From positions 682,001 to 746,000 of the forward strand of contig NZ_QBKH01000002.1 in NCBI RefSeq assembly GCF_003054045.1: a stretch of 64,000 nucleotides of DNA, in the 5' to 3' direction. The notes under the pieces were generated by a model. That model worked only from the letters and a program-made list of their open reading frames with translations, was not told where the DNA came from and did no database searches. This stretch comes from Sphingobacterium faecium. GTDB lineage: Bacteria > Bacteroidota > Bacteroidia > Sphingobacteriales > Sphingobacteriaceae. Position 1 is the stretch's first letter; the number at the start of each line of letters is the position of its first letter. This document shows, in pieces, positions 20,430 to 30,006 of this stretch. The position numbers were made by a program, and so were the translations under genes.

Positions 20430-23400
20430 ATGTTAACCCACTATTGCAATAAATACGCAAAAAATACATTGTTATTAAATAGTTTATTTTTAATAGCGAT
20501 GACTACTTATGGTCAAGGAACTTCCATAAAAGGAACTATTCGAGACGCTTCTACAGGAAGAAATATAAGTAATGTCACTGTTAAAGTAAAAGGAAGTTCT
20601 GCAAGTACACAATCAAATGCGGGCGGTAGTTTTACCATTCAGGCAAATATCGGAAATACCTTAATTATTTCTTCAGTAGGATATCAGGAAAAGGAAGTGA
20701 TCGTGCCTCAGGGGGGGATTGTCGATGTTACGCTTATCCCATCTGAAAATGTACTCGACGAATTAGTTGTAGTCGGATATGGAACACAAAAGAGATCGGA
20801 TGTTACGGGTTCTGTGGCATCAGTGCCAAAGGATCGATTGTCAAAAATTCCGGTTACGAATGTGATGCAGGCCATCCAAGGAGCCGTATCCAATGTGACT
20901 GTTTCGCAAGCATCCTCTATACCTGGAGATGCTCCAAATGTTCAAGTTCGAGGTAAGAACTCGATCAATGCATCTTCAGAACCGTATATTGTCGTTGATG
21001 GAATTCCGCTATCGCGCACGGATGGATCAGTTAACGATATTAATCCCAATGATATTGAGTCGGTCGAGATCTTAAAAGATCCATCAGCTGTTGCGATTTA
21101 TGGTGTGAATGGTTCTAATGGTGTTATTTTGATCACCACAAAGCGCGGTACATCCGGAACCCCGCGTATTCGTTACAGTGGTTATGGCGGTGTAGAAAAT
21201 GTTGCCCATATTCTTAAGCCCGTTTCGGGAGAAGAGCTGTTAAAACGCTATGCTGAATATGCCCGCATTAATAATAGTCCGTTATATAATGGTGGTCCGG
21301 TTCGCAATCAGTATGAGTTTGATAATTACACCAATGGTGTGACCACCGATTGGTTGGATGCGGTGATGCAGACCGGTGTGATCCAGAATCACAATGTCAG
21401 CTTATCAGGTGGAAGTGAGAATGCCAAATACTATGTTTCTGGAGATTATTTGGATCAAAAAGGCGTTTTATTAGGATATAACTATAAACGGTATTCATTT
21501 AGAACGAATACAGATTTTAAACCAACTAAATATTTATCGGTAGGTACATCATCTTATATCATAGCGCATAATAGAGATGGTGGACGTGCGAGTCTTCTAC
21601 AGGCCGCGGCAATGAGCCCCTATGCCAAGATGTATAACGATGATGGCACGTTAACACAGCATCCCATGTATTCGGAACAGCTCTGGACCAATCCACTTTT
21701 ACCAACGACATTAAATCCAGAGCGTCGTCAATTTAATATCACCCTCAACGGTTATGCAGATCTTAATTTTGGGGAGCTTTACAAACCGCTGGCTGGTCTG
21801 AAATATAAACTCAATGCAGGATATTCTTATGTCCCTGGTCGTACTAATGAATATGAAGGGGAGAGTGTTTATAATTTTGCCGGGATGGGTCGTATCACCA
21901 ACAGTGAATCTCAGTCATATACAGTAGAGAATATATTAACCTATAACAAGGATTTTGGTAAGCATCATCTTGATTTCACAGGATTATATGCCTCCAAAAG
22001 TAAATATTGGCAACAGGCTATTGCTACAGGAGAGGTATTCCCTAACGATGCCTTGGAATGGGGTAATCTAGGTGCTGCCGCCACACAGAAAGTGTCTTCT
22101 CAAGCCGACTTGTACCGCTCTATTTCCCAAATGGGTAGATTAAACTACTCTTACGATAGCCGTTATTTATTTACAGTAACTGCACGTCGAGATGGGGCCT
22201 CTATCTTTGGTAGAAATAATAAATACGGCATGTTTCCATCTGCCGCTGTCGCATGGAATATACATAATGAATCGTTCATGAATAGCACTAAAGATGTGGT
22301 GGACAATTTAAAATGGAGAATATCTTACGGTATTTCTGGAAATGAAGCTATTGGAATTTATGAAACGCTTTCGTTAATGGATGCCAGTACTATTGCGATG
22401 AAAGGCTTATCCAATACGGCATTGAATATTCGTAAGAGAATGGGAAATGATGATTTGCAATGGGAAAAAACGAAGGGATTCAATACAGGGATTGACTTCG
22501 GATTATTTAAAAGCAGAATAAGTGGAAGCATCGATGTGTATAAGACCAATTCTTATGATATACTTTTAAAACAGCGCCTTCCAAGACTTACGGGTTTTGA
22601 AGATGTGTATTTTAATATTGGAAAGGTTGCTAATACAGGTATAGACCTGACGCTGAATACCAAAAATATTGTGAAGAATGATTTTACTTGGTCCAGTACG
22701 GTTGTATTCTCCCGCAATAAAAATAAGATTGTAGAAGTTTATGGTGATGGAAAAGAAGATCTGGGCAATAGGTGGTTGATCGGACATCCGCTGGGTATCA
22801 TCTATGATTTTACCAAAGTGGGGATCTGGCAGGAAGAGGAAATAAAAGCGGGAGTTAATAAAGGATGGGATGAACAAGCAGAAGCAGGAAGTGTAAAATT
22901 AGCGGATCTAAATGGTGATGGTCTAATTAATGAGGACGACCGATCTGTATTGGGACAAACTGCCCCGAAATGGACCGCTGGACTTACCAATACATTTAGC
23001 TATAAAGCATTTTCATTAAATATTTTTATCAATACGGTGCAAGGAGCACTACGCAATAACCCGCAGATCGGTTCGGCTGCAGATGAAATGGGACGTAAAA
23101 GTACGCCTGCAGAATTGGGCTATTGGACTCCTGAAAATAAAAGTAACGAATGGCGTTCATTGAGTAATCGTTCCAATACCTATGGGTATGGATTTCCATC
23201 AAATGCAAGTTTTACACGGTTGAAAGATGTGACCTTAAGTTACAATATGCCACAAAATACCTTGAATAAATTGGGGATCAATGGGGCTACGGTTTATGTC
23301 AGTGGCCGAAACCTATATACATGGACCAATTGGATTGGCTGGGATCCCGAAGCTCGAGATAACACTCGTGGATCTGATAATGCTCATCTAAATTATCCAA

Positions 23401-23441
23401 TGGTTCGCACCTATGTACTTGGAGTTAATTTAACCTTTTAA
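20430..23441 (+). CDS. SusC-like TonB-dependent outer membrane transporter (first pair)
   Basis: Outer-membrane barrel that imports oligosaccharides with its SusD lid. The 1003 residues comprise a signal peptide (cut near TTYGQ), a carboxypeptidase-D-like regulatory domain (about 30-110, SIKGTIRDASTGRNISNVTV), a SusC-type link (DELVVVGYGTQKRSDVTGSV), a plug with QVRGKNSINASSEPYIVVDG, and a barrel ending in aromatic-terminated YVLGVNLTF. There is no STN domain, so it is unlikely to signal through an anti-sigma factor; the HTCS fits as regulator. The susD partner follows 70 bp downstream. Confidence 0.96.
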   Translation: MLTHYCNKYAKNTLLLNSLFLIAMTTYGQGTSIKGTIRDASTGRNISNVTVKVKGSSASTQSNAGGSFTIQANIGNTLIISSVGYQEKEVIVPQGGIVDVTLIPSENVLDELVVVGYGTQKRSDVTGSVASVPKDRLSKIPVTNVMQAIQGAVSNVTVSQASSIPGDAPNVQVRGKNSINASSEPYIVVDGIPLSRTDGSVNDINPNDIESVEILKDPSAVAIYGVNGSNGVILITTKRGTSGTPRIRYSGYGGVENVAHILKPVSGEELLKRYAEYARINNSPLYNGGPVRNQYEFDNYTNGVTTDWLDAVMQTGVIQNHNVSLSGGSENAKYYVSGDYLDQKGVLLGYNYKRYSFRTNTDFKPTKYLSVGTSSYIIAHNRDGGRASLLQAAAMSPYAKMYNDDGTLTQHPMYSEQLWTNPLLPTTLNPERRQFNITLNGYADLNFGELYKPLAGLKYKLNAGYSYVPGRTNEYEGESVYNFAGMGRITNSESQSYTVENILTYNKDFGKHHLDFTGLYASKSKYWQQAIATGEVFPNDALEWGNLGAAATQKVSSQADLYRSISQMGRLNYSYDSRYLFTVTARRDGASIFGRNNKYGMFPSAAVAWNIHNESFMNSTKDVVDNLKWRISYGISGNEAIGIYETLSLMDASTIAMKGLSNTALNIRKRMGNDDLQWEKTKGFNTGIDFGLFKSRISGSIDVYKTNSYDILLKQRLPRLTGFEDVYFNIGKVANTGIDLTLNTKNIVKNDFTWSSTVVFSRNKNKIVEVYGDGKEDLGNRWLIGHPLGIIYDFTKVGIWQEEEIKAGVNKGWDEQAEAGSVKLADLNGDGLINEDDRSVLGQTAPKWTAGLTNTFSYKAFSLNIFINTVQGALRNNPQIGSAADEMGRKSTPAELGYWTPENKSNEWRSLSNRSNTYGYGFPSNASFTRLKDVTLSYNMPQNTLNKLGINGATVYVSGRNLYTWTNWIGWDPEARDNTRGSDNAHLNYPMVRTYVLGVNLTF

Positions 23442-23448
23442 TGAAATC

Positions 23449-23486
23449 ATGAAGCCATCATGAGTAAACGCTCATGATAGCTTCAT
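23449..23486 (+). promoter_or_regulatory. Hairpin between susC and susD
   Basis: Near-perfect 16-bp stem (23449-23464 with 23471-23486, one mismatch) and a 6-base loop, without a following T run. It sits in the 70-bp spacer. It may stabilise the susC message or alter the SusC:SusD ratio rather than end transcription. Confidence 0.55.
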
Positions 23487-23511
23487 CACCGATAAAAAAC
23501 AATATATACTG

Positions 23512-25254
23512 ATGAAAAAATCAATAAATATTCAAAATAAGTTATTACCTGTCTTTGCGATCTTTTTGTTAGGTTCTGCATCTTGTAGTAAGAATTTTCT
23601 GGAAGAGAAACCCTATTCTAGTTACGAAGCTGGAAATAGTGATCCATCAACAATAGAAAATAGAGTTTTAGGTTTGCATGCGACTTTTGGTCAATTGTGG
23701 GGTTACAGTGGGCGTCAAGGATTTCTGTCGTGTTGGCAGATCGGTACTGATATCGCAAATGCTGGTTCTACGGAAGGTGTGGAAAATGCTTTTTTTCAAT
23801 ATGCCGATCTCAATCCAGAAAATGGTGGAGTAAGCTACTTATGGCAACGCTGTTACGAGTTTATTAACAATGCAAATAGCATTATCGAAGCTGTAGGAGA
23901 TACTAATCCAAAGGCAGCAGCAGAGGCAAGATTCTTTAGAGCTTATGCTTATCATATGTTGGTCACGCTATGGGGAGATGTGCCTTTGTTGACTACTTCT
24001 ATTAAAGTTCCAACGTTCAATTATGTACGAAATTCTACTGTAGAAGTGGACAAAGTGATTGTTGAAGATCTGGAATATGCGGCTAAGGAATTGGCTAATG
24101 TTGGACAAGCTGTTGCACCAAGCCGGATCAATAAAGATATGGTAAGACAATTGGCCGCTGAAGTTTATCTTCGAATGGGCATGAGAGATCCTGCTTATTT
24201 TGCTAAAGCAGAAGCCATGGCAACAGCCATCATTGAAAGTGGCAGTTATAAATTAATTGACGCCCGATATGGTAAATACTTAAATGAGGGTGGCGATGCT
24301 TTTCGAGATATGTTTAGACAGGGCAATATGCGCCGTGCTCAAGGAAATACCGAAGCCATATGGACTTTTGAAGTTGAATTTAATCGCGAAGTGAATGGTG
24401 GAACCATCGATAATCCGCAGCATCGTCGTGTATGGCAACCTTCCTACCACAAGTGGGATGGAATGTTAAATGCTGATTCTTTAGGTGGAAGGGGGAATGG
24501 ACGTTTGAGATTAAGCAATTTTATGAAGTATACAGTCTGGAAAGGACTTCAAGGTGATATTCGGAATAGCAATTATAATATCCGAAGGACTACGAATTAT
24601 AATCGACCTAATATGACCGTCAACAATGTTGTAGTAACACCATGGAGTACAGAAATCGGTCTGGATGCCGATGGTTATCGTGTTGCTAAAGGTGCAGGGG
24701 TTAGAAATGTGACGATAAAAACTGGTGATAAAGTGATTCCTTTTCGTACAGACAGTCTGGAAGTATGGTATCCTTTCCCAACTAAATGGGGTGGTTATGA
24801 TCCGATAGATGATTTTGGCTATGCATTGGTCAAAGATTGGCCAGTCATGCGGTTTGGAGAAACGTATCTATTAAGGGCAGAGGCACGTCTGAGACAAAAT
24901 AACCTAGGTGGTGCGGCTGATGATATCAATAAGTTGAGAGACCGTTCTTTTAAAGAAGCTCGTAGTCAATCTGGAAATACAGCTCTAGGAAGGGTTCTAG
25001 CATCAAACATGACTATTGATTTTATTCTTGATGAACGTGCACGTGAATTGATCTCGGAAGAAAATCGTAGGATGACCTTAGTGAGAACGAATAAACTTAA
25101 AGAACGTATTGGATTAAATCGTGATCAAGGACCTGCTAATAAAATCATCAGTGGTTTCCAAGATTATAATGCTTTACTTCCTATTCCTTTGAGTGAAATT
25201 CAATTAAATAATAAAGAGGGAGAGGGACTTAAACAAAATTTAGGTTATAAATAA
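23512..25254 (+). CDS. SusD/RagB-like surface glycan-binding lipoprotein (first pair)
   Basis: Lipid-anchored lid of the SusCD importer, 580 residues. The lipobox ends at Cys25 (LLGSASC), followed by SKNFLEEKPY, the usual start of a SusD protein. Helical TPR-like features include AEARFFRAYAYHMLVTLWGDVPL, and the C-terminal region has FILDERARELISEENRRMTLVR and the end motif LLPIPLSEIQLN. All are hallmarks of SusD/RagB. It is co-transcribed with the SusC gene upstream and ends at a strong terminator. Confidence 0.95.
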   Translation: MKKSINIQNKLLPVFAIFLLGSASCSKNFLEEKPYSSYEAGNSDPSTIENRVLGLHATFGQLWGYSGRQGFLSCWQIGTDIANAGSTEGVENAFFQYADLNPENGGVSYLWQRCYEFINNANSIIEAVGDTNPKAAAEARFFRAYAYHMLVTLWGDVPLLTTSIKVPTFNYVRNSTVEVDKVIVEDLEYAAKELANVGQAVAPSRINKDMVRQLAAEVYLRMGMRDPAYFAKAEAMATAIIESGSYKLIDARYGKYLNEGGDAFRDMFRQGNMRRAQGNTEAIWTFEVEFNREVNGGTIDNPQHRRVWQPSYHKWDGMLNADSLGGRGNGRLRLSNFMKYTVWKGLQGDIRNSNYNIRRTTNYNRPNMTVNNVVVTPWSTEIGLDADGYRVAKGAGVRNVTIKTGDKVIPFRTDSLEVWYPFPTKWGGYDPIDDFGYALVKDWPVMRFGETYLLRAEARLRQNNLGGAADDINKLRDRSFKEARSQSGNTALGRVLASNMTIDFILDERARELISEENRRMTLVRTNKLKERIGLNRDQGPANKIISGFQDYNALLPIPLSEIQLNNKEGEGLKQNLGYK

Positions 25255-25281
25255 TCTGTTTTATGTTATTGTCATAATTGT

Positions 25282-25321
25282 AAAAAGGTCAATTTTCAGC
25301 ATATTGAAAATTGGCCTTTTT
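25282..25321 (+). terminator. Terminator of the first susCD operon
   Basis: 17-bp inverted repeat with one G-T-type mismatch (25282-25298 and 25305-25321), followed by T residues, 28 bp past the susD stop. Confidence 0.85.
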
Positions 25322-25343
25322 TGTTAGGTACGGCTTGATGCTT

Positions 25344-25400
25344 TTAGCGCTGATTTTGGTGCAGCTGCACATAACAGTGCATAACAGTTTACGTGCAGAA
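25344..25400 (+). promoter_or_regulatory. Putative operator cluster upstream of rhaT
   Basis: A 12-bp palindrome GTGCAGCTGCAC lies at 25359-25370. It is followed by near-direct repeats GCACATAACA and GTGCATAACA (25367-25386) and another GTGCAG near 25394. A TTAGCGCTGA at 25344-25353 resembles the palindrome upstream of the HTCS-divergent operon. The position, 40-100 bp before the first rhamnose gene, suits a sugar-responsive regulator such as the GntR protein at 54303. The link is inference. Confidence 0.45.
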
Positions 25401-25442
25401 ATCTTTTAATTTAGTTGATGTCAAATACCTAAAATATATCAT

Positions 25443-26519
25443 ATGAATGCTGTTTTCGGAGTATTATTCCATTTCATTGGCGGGTTTGCGTCAGGAAGTT
25501 TTTATGTGCCCTATAAGAAAGTAAAGGGATGGTCTTGGGAATCTATGTGGATCTTGGGAGGGCTATTTTCTTGGATTATCGTACCCCCTATAGCTGCCTG
25601 GTTAACCATTCCTGATTTTGTAAATATCATCCGATTAGCCAGTTATTCCACCTTGAGTTACACGTTTATATTTGGTCTTTTGTGGGGCATAGGCGGATTA
25701 ACCTATGGTTTAGGGGTTCGGTACTTGGGTGTTTCTTTGGGTAGTAGTATTATTCTTGGTCTAAGTATGGTGTTTGGATCATTGATGCCGAGTATCTATT
25801 ATTTCTTTAACGAAACGGCAGGCAAACATGGTATTGATTATTTTTTCATTAATCAGTCTGGTATCTGCATTTTAATAGGCTTATTGATTTGTGTTATTGG
25901 TGTTTGTTTATGTGGTCAAGCTGGTATATCAAAGGAAAAAGACCTCACGTCACTTTCCACGGAAACTAAATCTGATTATAATTTTGGTTTAGGCATTGTG
26001 GTCGCTATTATTTCAGGCGTGCTTAGTGCTTGTTTTAATTTCGGAATCGAGTCTGGTAAACCCTTGGCCGATGTAGCCAATGAAATATGGAAAACAAATC
26101 ATCCTAACCATGGAGAGTTTCTTTATCAAAATAATGTTACTTATATCATTATTCTTTGGGGTGGTTTTACGACAAATTTTATCTGGTGTGTCTATCTGTT
26201 GTTTAAAAATAATACCTTTTCAGATTATACCAAAGCCGATGCTCCGAAAGGTAAGAATTTATTGTTGTGCGCGTTAGCAGGTACGACTTGGTACTTGCAA
26301 TTTTTCTTTTATGGAATGGGTGAGAGTCGCTTGGGTAATGGTGCCAGTTCCTGGATTCTTCATATGGCATTTATTATTTTGATTTCAAATGCTTGGGGGG
26401 TGGTATTGAAAGAATGGAAGGGAGTGAATAAGAAAACATATCGATCCATAATAGCTGGAATAGTGACAATTATTATTTCAATCTGTGTCGTCGGATTTGC
26501 AAGAACTTTAGAAAATTAA
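25443..26519 (+). CDS. rhaT: L-rhamnose/H+ symporter
   Basis: Inner-membrane permease that brings L-rhamnose into the cytoplasm. The 358 residues form about ten hydrophobic helices. It opens with the RhaT-typical GVLFHFIGGFASGSFYVPYK and contains GLLWGIGGLTYGLGVRYLG and SGVLSACFNFGIESG, all seen in the RhaT family (E. coli RhaT has 344 residues). It is the first gene of the rhamnose catabolic operon. The spacer in front carries a palindromic operator candidate. The next gene follows 16 bp downstream. Confidence 0.95.
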   Translation: MNAVFGVLFHFIGGFASGSFYVPYKKVKGWSWESMWILGGLFSWIIVPPIAAWLTIPDFVNIIRLASYSTLSYTFIFGLLWGIGGLTYGLGVRYLGVSLGSSIILGLSMVFGSLMPSIYYFFNETAGKHGIDYFFINQSGICILIGLLICVIGVCLCGQAGISKEKDLTSLSTETKSDYNFGLGIVVAIISGVLSACFNFGIESGKPLADVANEIWKTNHPNHGEFLYQNNVTYIIILWGGFTTNFIWCVYLLFKNNTFSDYTKADAPKGKNLLLCALAGTTWYLQFFFYGMGESRLGNGASSWILHMAFIILISNAWGVVLKEWKGVNKKTYRSIIAGIVTIIISICVVGFARTLEN

Positions 26520-26535
26520 TTTAATATATATAGCA

Positions 26536-28644
26536 GTGAAAACGTACAAACATGTCAATTACTTGTGGGACGATCAAAAAGCGAAATCATTGGAAGGCGA
26601 TGAAGTTGCTTTATTATTATATCGTTCAAATATTTTAGGCGCAGATCTAAGAATTACCAATTATGGAGGAGGTAATACTTCTTGTAAAGTCTGGGAGAAA
26701 GATCCACTCACAGATGAAGATGTTGAAGTGATGTGGATAAAAGGATCTGGAGGCGATATTGGTACCTTAAAAAAATCAGGGCTTGCAGCATTATATCTGC
26801 AGCGTTTACGTCATCTAGCAAATGTTTATAGAGGGATCGATTATGAAGATGAAATGGTGGAATTATTCAATCACTGTATTTTTGATTTAAGTTCTAAGGC
26901 TCCTTCGATTGATACGCCATTGCATGGTTTTCTACCTTTCAAACATATTGATCACTTACATCCTGATGCTGCAATCGCAATAGCCGCAGCAGAAGATGGA
27001 AAGAAAATTACGGAAGAACTGTTTCATGGTGCCATTGGTTGGGTAGATTGGCAGCGTCCTGGATTTGATTTAGGATTACAATTGCAGGCTTGTCTTCATG
27101 CAAATCCAGATATCCGAGGTATTATGTTGGGATCTCACGGTTTATTTACCTGGGGGGATACTGCTTACGATTGCTATATCAATTCATTGGATATTATTGA
27201 AACCTGTGCCACATATCTGGAACAGAATTATGGTCAAAGAGGTCCTGTATTTGGCGGACAAAAGATCGAAAGTCTCCAAAAGGAAGACCGGAATGCTCAA
27301 GCTTCAAAATTAGCCCCAATACTAAGAGGTTTTTGTTCAAGCGAACGTCATATGATCGGACATTTTACAGACGATGAACGCGTATTGGAGTTCATTAATT
27401 CTCATGATCTGGAGCGATTAGCTCCTCTGGGAACAAGTTGTCCCGATCATTTTTTAAGAACTAAAATTCAGCCTTTGGTACTCCACTTGGATAAGTCTGA
27501 GAATTTGGATGATGTGGAAGAACTGAAAACAAAATTGGAACCCTTATTTGAAGACTATCGCTTGATGTACGAGGAGTACTATGAAAATTGTAAGCATGAT
27601 AATAGTCCCCTTATTCGAGATAAAAATCCAGTCATTGTTTTATATCCTGGAGTAGGTCTGTTTTCATTTGCAAAAGATAAACAAACTGCTCGTGTGGCTG
27701 CCGAGTTTTATACCAATGCCATCAATGTGATGAAAGGTGCAGAAGCTGTTAGTGCATATACAGCACTGCCAAGGCAAGAGGCTTTTGATATTGAATATTG
27801 GTTGTTGGAAGAAGCAAAATTGCAACGTATGCCACGACCTAAGGCCCTTTCAGGTAAAATTGCGCTAGTGACCGGAAGTGGTGGCGGTATTGGTAAAGCT
27901 ATTGCAAAAAAAATGGCACAAGAAGGAGCTGTTATCGTGTTAAATGATATCAATGCCGAACGACTTGTAGCTTGTGAGCAAGATTTTGTATCGGAATTTG
28001 GTAGAGATGCCGTTATTACCACGATCCTCGATGTAACAAACGAAGCGCAGATTAAACAAGCACTTAATGATGCTGCATTAGCATTTGGAGGTGTTGATAT
28101 CATTGTCAATAACGCAGGATTATCCATTTCTAAAACGATTGAAGATCATACTCAAAAGGACTGGGACTTACTGTATAATGTATTGGTAAAAGGTCAGTTT
28201 TTAGTTACTCAAGCAGTTGCTCCAATCTTAAAGGGACAAAATATAGGGGGTGACATTCTTAATATTGTTAGTAAAAATGCGTTGGTCAGTGGTCCTAACA
28301 ATGCGGCTTATGGCAGTGCTAAAGGAGCACAGTTACATTTAAGCCGTTTGTGTGCTGCGGAATTAGGTCCCTCAAAAATACGCGTAAATGTGGTTAACCC
28401 TGATGCGGTTATTTCTGATAGTAATATTTGGGCCGGTGGATGGGCAGAAGGCCGCGCACTAGCATATGGTGTAAGTGTTGAGGAATTGCCAGCTTATTAT
28501 GCTAAACGTACTTTATTGAACGAGATTATTCTTCCTGAGGATATTGCAAATGCTTGTTTTGTTTATGTGAGCGGTTTGTTAAATAAATCTACAGGAAATG
28601 TTCTGAACGTCGATGGCGGGGTTGCAATGGCATTTGTACGCTAA
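26536..28644 (+). CDS. Bifunctional rhamnulose-1-phosphate aldolase / alcohol (lactaldehyde) dehydrogenase
   Basis: Fusion enzyme that splits L-rhamnulose 1-phosphate into DHAP and L-lactaldehyde and oxidises the aldehyde to lactate. The N-terminal ~430 residues are a class II aldolase/adducin domain (HGFLPFKHIDHLHPDAA with zinc-type histidines). The C-terminal ~260 are a short-chain dehydrogenase with nucleotide-binding TGSGGGIG, NNAGLS, and the catalytic Tyr592-GSA-Lys596. The 702-residue length matches the RhaEW/YuxG type of Bacillus and Bacteroidetes. The start codon is GTG at 26536, 16 bp after rhaT. A hairpin (28659-28668 with 28678-28687) follows it. Confidence 0.95.
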   Translation: MKTYKHVNYLWDDQKAKSLEGDEVALLLYRSNILGADLRITNYGGGNTSCKVWEKDPLTDEDVEVMWIKGSGGDIGTLKKSGLAALYLQRLRHLANVYRGIDYEDEMVELFNHCIFDLSSKAPSIDTPLHGFLPFKHIDHLHPDAAIAIAAAEDGKKITEELFHGAIGWVDWQRPGFDLGLQLQACLHANPDIRGIMLGSHGLFTWGDTAYDCYINSLDIIETCATYLEQNYGQRGPVFGGQKIESLQKEDRNAQASKLAPILRGFCSSERHMIGHFTDDERVLEFINSHDLERLAPLGTSCPDHFLRTKIQPLVLHLDKSENLDDVEELKTKLEPLFEDYRLMYEEYYENCKHDNSPLIRDKNPVIVLYPGVGLFSFAKDKQTARVAAEFYTNAINVMKGAEAVSAYTALPRQEAFDIEYWLLEEAKLQRMPRPKALSGKIALVTGSGGGIGKAIAKKMAQEGAVIVLNDINAERLVACEQDFVSEFGRDAVITTILDVTNEAQIKQALNDAALAFGGVDIIVNNAGLSISKTIEDHTQKDWDLLYNVLVKGQFLVTQAVAPILKGQNIGGDILNIVSKNALVSGPNNAAYGSAKGAQLHLSRLCAAELGPSKIRVNVVNPDAVISDSNIWAGGWAEGRALAYGVSVEELPAYYAKRTLLNEIILPEDIANACFVYVSGLLNKSTGNVLNVDGGVAMAFVR

Positions 28645-28658
28645 TTAAAAGCAATTAG

Positions 28659-28687
28659 ATATCGAGTGGAGGAAATTCACTCGATAT
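28659..28687 (+). promoter_or_regulatory. Intra-operon hairpin between the aldolase and isomerase genes
   Basis: Perfect 10-bp stem ATATCGAGTG / CACTCGATAT with a 9-base loop in the 77-bp spacer. It is followed by a weak TTTC TTT stretch, so partial termination or mRNA processing is possible. Confidence 0.5.
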
Positions 28688-28721
28688 TTCTTTAAATTAT
28701 TAATCATTAACCCATTTAATT

Positions 28722-29996
28722 ATGATACTAAACAAACAGGTCGTAGATCAACATAATAATCAATTACTCGATAAACATAAAAGAAATTTTACTCATCTCT
28801 CTTCGGATATTACCCATCTAGACTACATTTTAGAAAAGCTTCAGCAATTTCAAATTGCAATACCTAGCTGGGCTCTTGGTACTGGTGGTACCCGTTTTGG
28901 ACGATTTTCTGGTGCCGGAGAGCCAGGAAATTTGGAGCAAAAATTAGAAGATGTTGGATTATTGCATGCTTTAAATAAATCCAGCGGAGCGATTTCTTTA
29001 CATATTCCTTGGGATATCCCTACGGACGCTGATAAAATAAAGCAATTGGCAGGTTCTTTAGGGATCGCATTTGACGCAGTGAATTCGAACACCTTTCAAG
29101 ATCAACCCCATCAAGCCTACAGCTATAAACATGGTTCATTGCATCATGTCGATCCAAGAGTGCGTAAGCAGGCTGTTGATCATAATATTGAGGTGATTAA
29201 TTATGGAAAATCCCTTGGATCTAAAGCGTTAACAGTTTGGCTGGCTGATGGATCGTCCTTTCCGGGTCAATTGAATTTTCGTGAAGCATTTCAAAATACG
29301 CTTGCTAGCTTACAAGAAATCTATCATCACCTTCCCGAAGATTGGAAATTATTTGTTGAGTATAAAGCATTTGAACCTCATTTTTATTCTACCACAATTG
29401 GAGATTGGGGACAATCATTATTGCTGGCCAATAAGCTAGGTCCCAAAGCGTATACCTTGGTTGATCTGGGGCATCACTTGCCGAATGCAAATATTGAGCA
29501 GATCGTGTCTTTGTTGTTAATGGAAAAAAAATTGGGTGGTTTTCATTTTAATGATAGTAAATATGCCGATGATGATCTTACGGCAGGAAGTATCAAGCCT
29601 TATCAACTCTTTTTGATCTTTAATGAATTAATCGATGGGATGGACCTTCACGGTATGGATCACGCTTCTGGTTTAGGATGGATGATTGATGCTTCACACA
29701 ATTTAAAAGATCCGTTGATTGATTTATTACAATCTGTAGAAGCCATTAAAATTGCTTATGCACAGGCGCTGTTGGTTGATCGTGAAGCTTTAAAAAAGGC
29801 ACAGCAAAGCAATGATATTGTCAAGGCCCAAGAACTATTGCAAGATGCTTTCAGAACAGATGTTAGAGCGCTAGTGGCGGAGGCAAGATTGCGAATGGGA
29901 GGGGCAATTGATCCTGTCCAGCTTTTTCAAGAAAATGAAATCAGAAGTCAATTAATCGCGGAGAGAGGTGTAAATACTGTGGCAACGGGATTATAA
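28722..29996 (+). CDS. rhaI: L-rhamnose isomerase (RhaI type)
   Basis: Converts L-rhamnose to L-rhamnulose in the cytoplasm using divalent metals. The 424 residues match the Pseudomonas stutzeri-like isomerase family rather than E. coli RhaA. Motifs are TGGTRFGRFSGAGEPGN near 45-60, HIPWDIP near 95, LFVEYKAFEPHFYSTTIGDWG, LVDLGHHLPNANIEQIVSLL and FHFNDSKYADDDLTAGSIKP, which contains metal and substrate ligands. Flanked by the aldolase fusion and the kinase (10 bp to the latter), it completes the phosphorylating rhamnose pathway. Confidence 0.94.
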   Translation: MILNKQVVDQHNNQLLDKHKRNFTHLSSDITHLDYILEKLQQFQIAIPSWALGTGGTRFGRFSGAGEPGNLEQKLEDVGLLHALNKSSGAISLHIPWDIPTDADKIKQLAGSLGIAFDAVNSNTFQDQPHQAYSYKHGSLHHVDPRVRKQAVDHNIEVINYGKSLGSKALTVWLADGSSFPGQLNFREAFQNTLASLQEIYHHLPEDWKLFVEYKAFEPHFYSTTIGDWGQSLLLANKLGPKAYTLVDLGHHLPNANIEQIVSLLLMEKKLGGFHFNDSKYADDDLTAGSIKPYQLFLIFNELIDGMDLHGMDHASGLGWMIDASHNLKDPLIDLLQSVEAIKIAYAQALLVDREALKKAQQSNDIVKAQELLQDAFRTDVRALVAEARLRMGGAIDPVQLFQENEIRSQLIAERGVNTVATGL

Positions 29997-30006
29997 GAGC
30001 GAAAAC

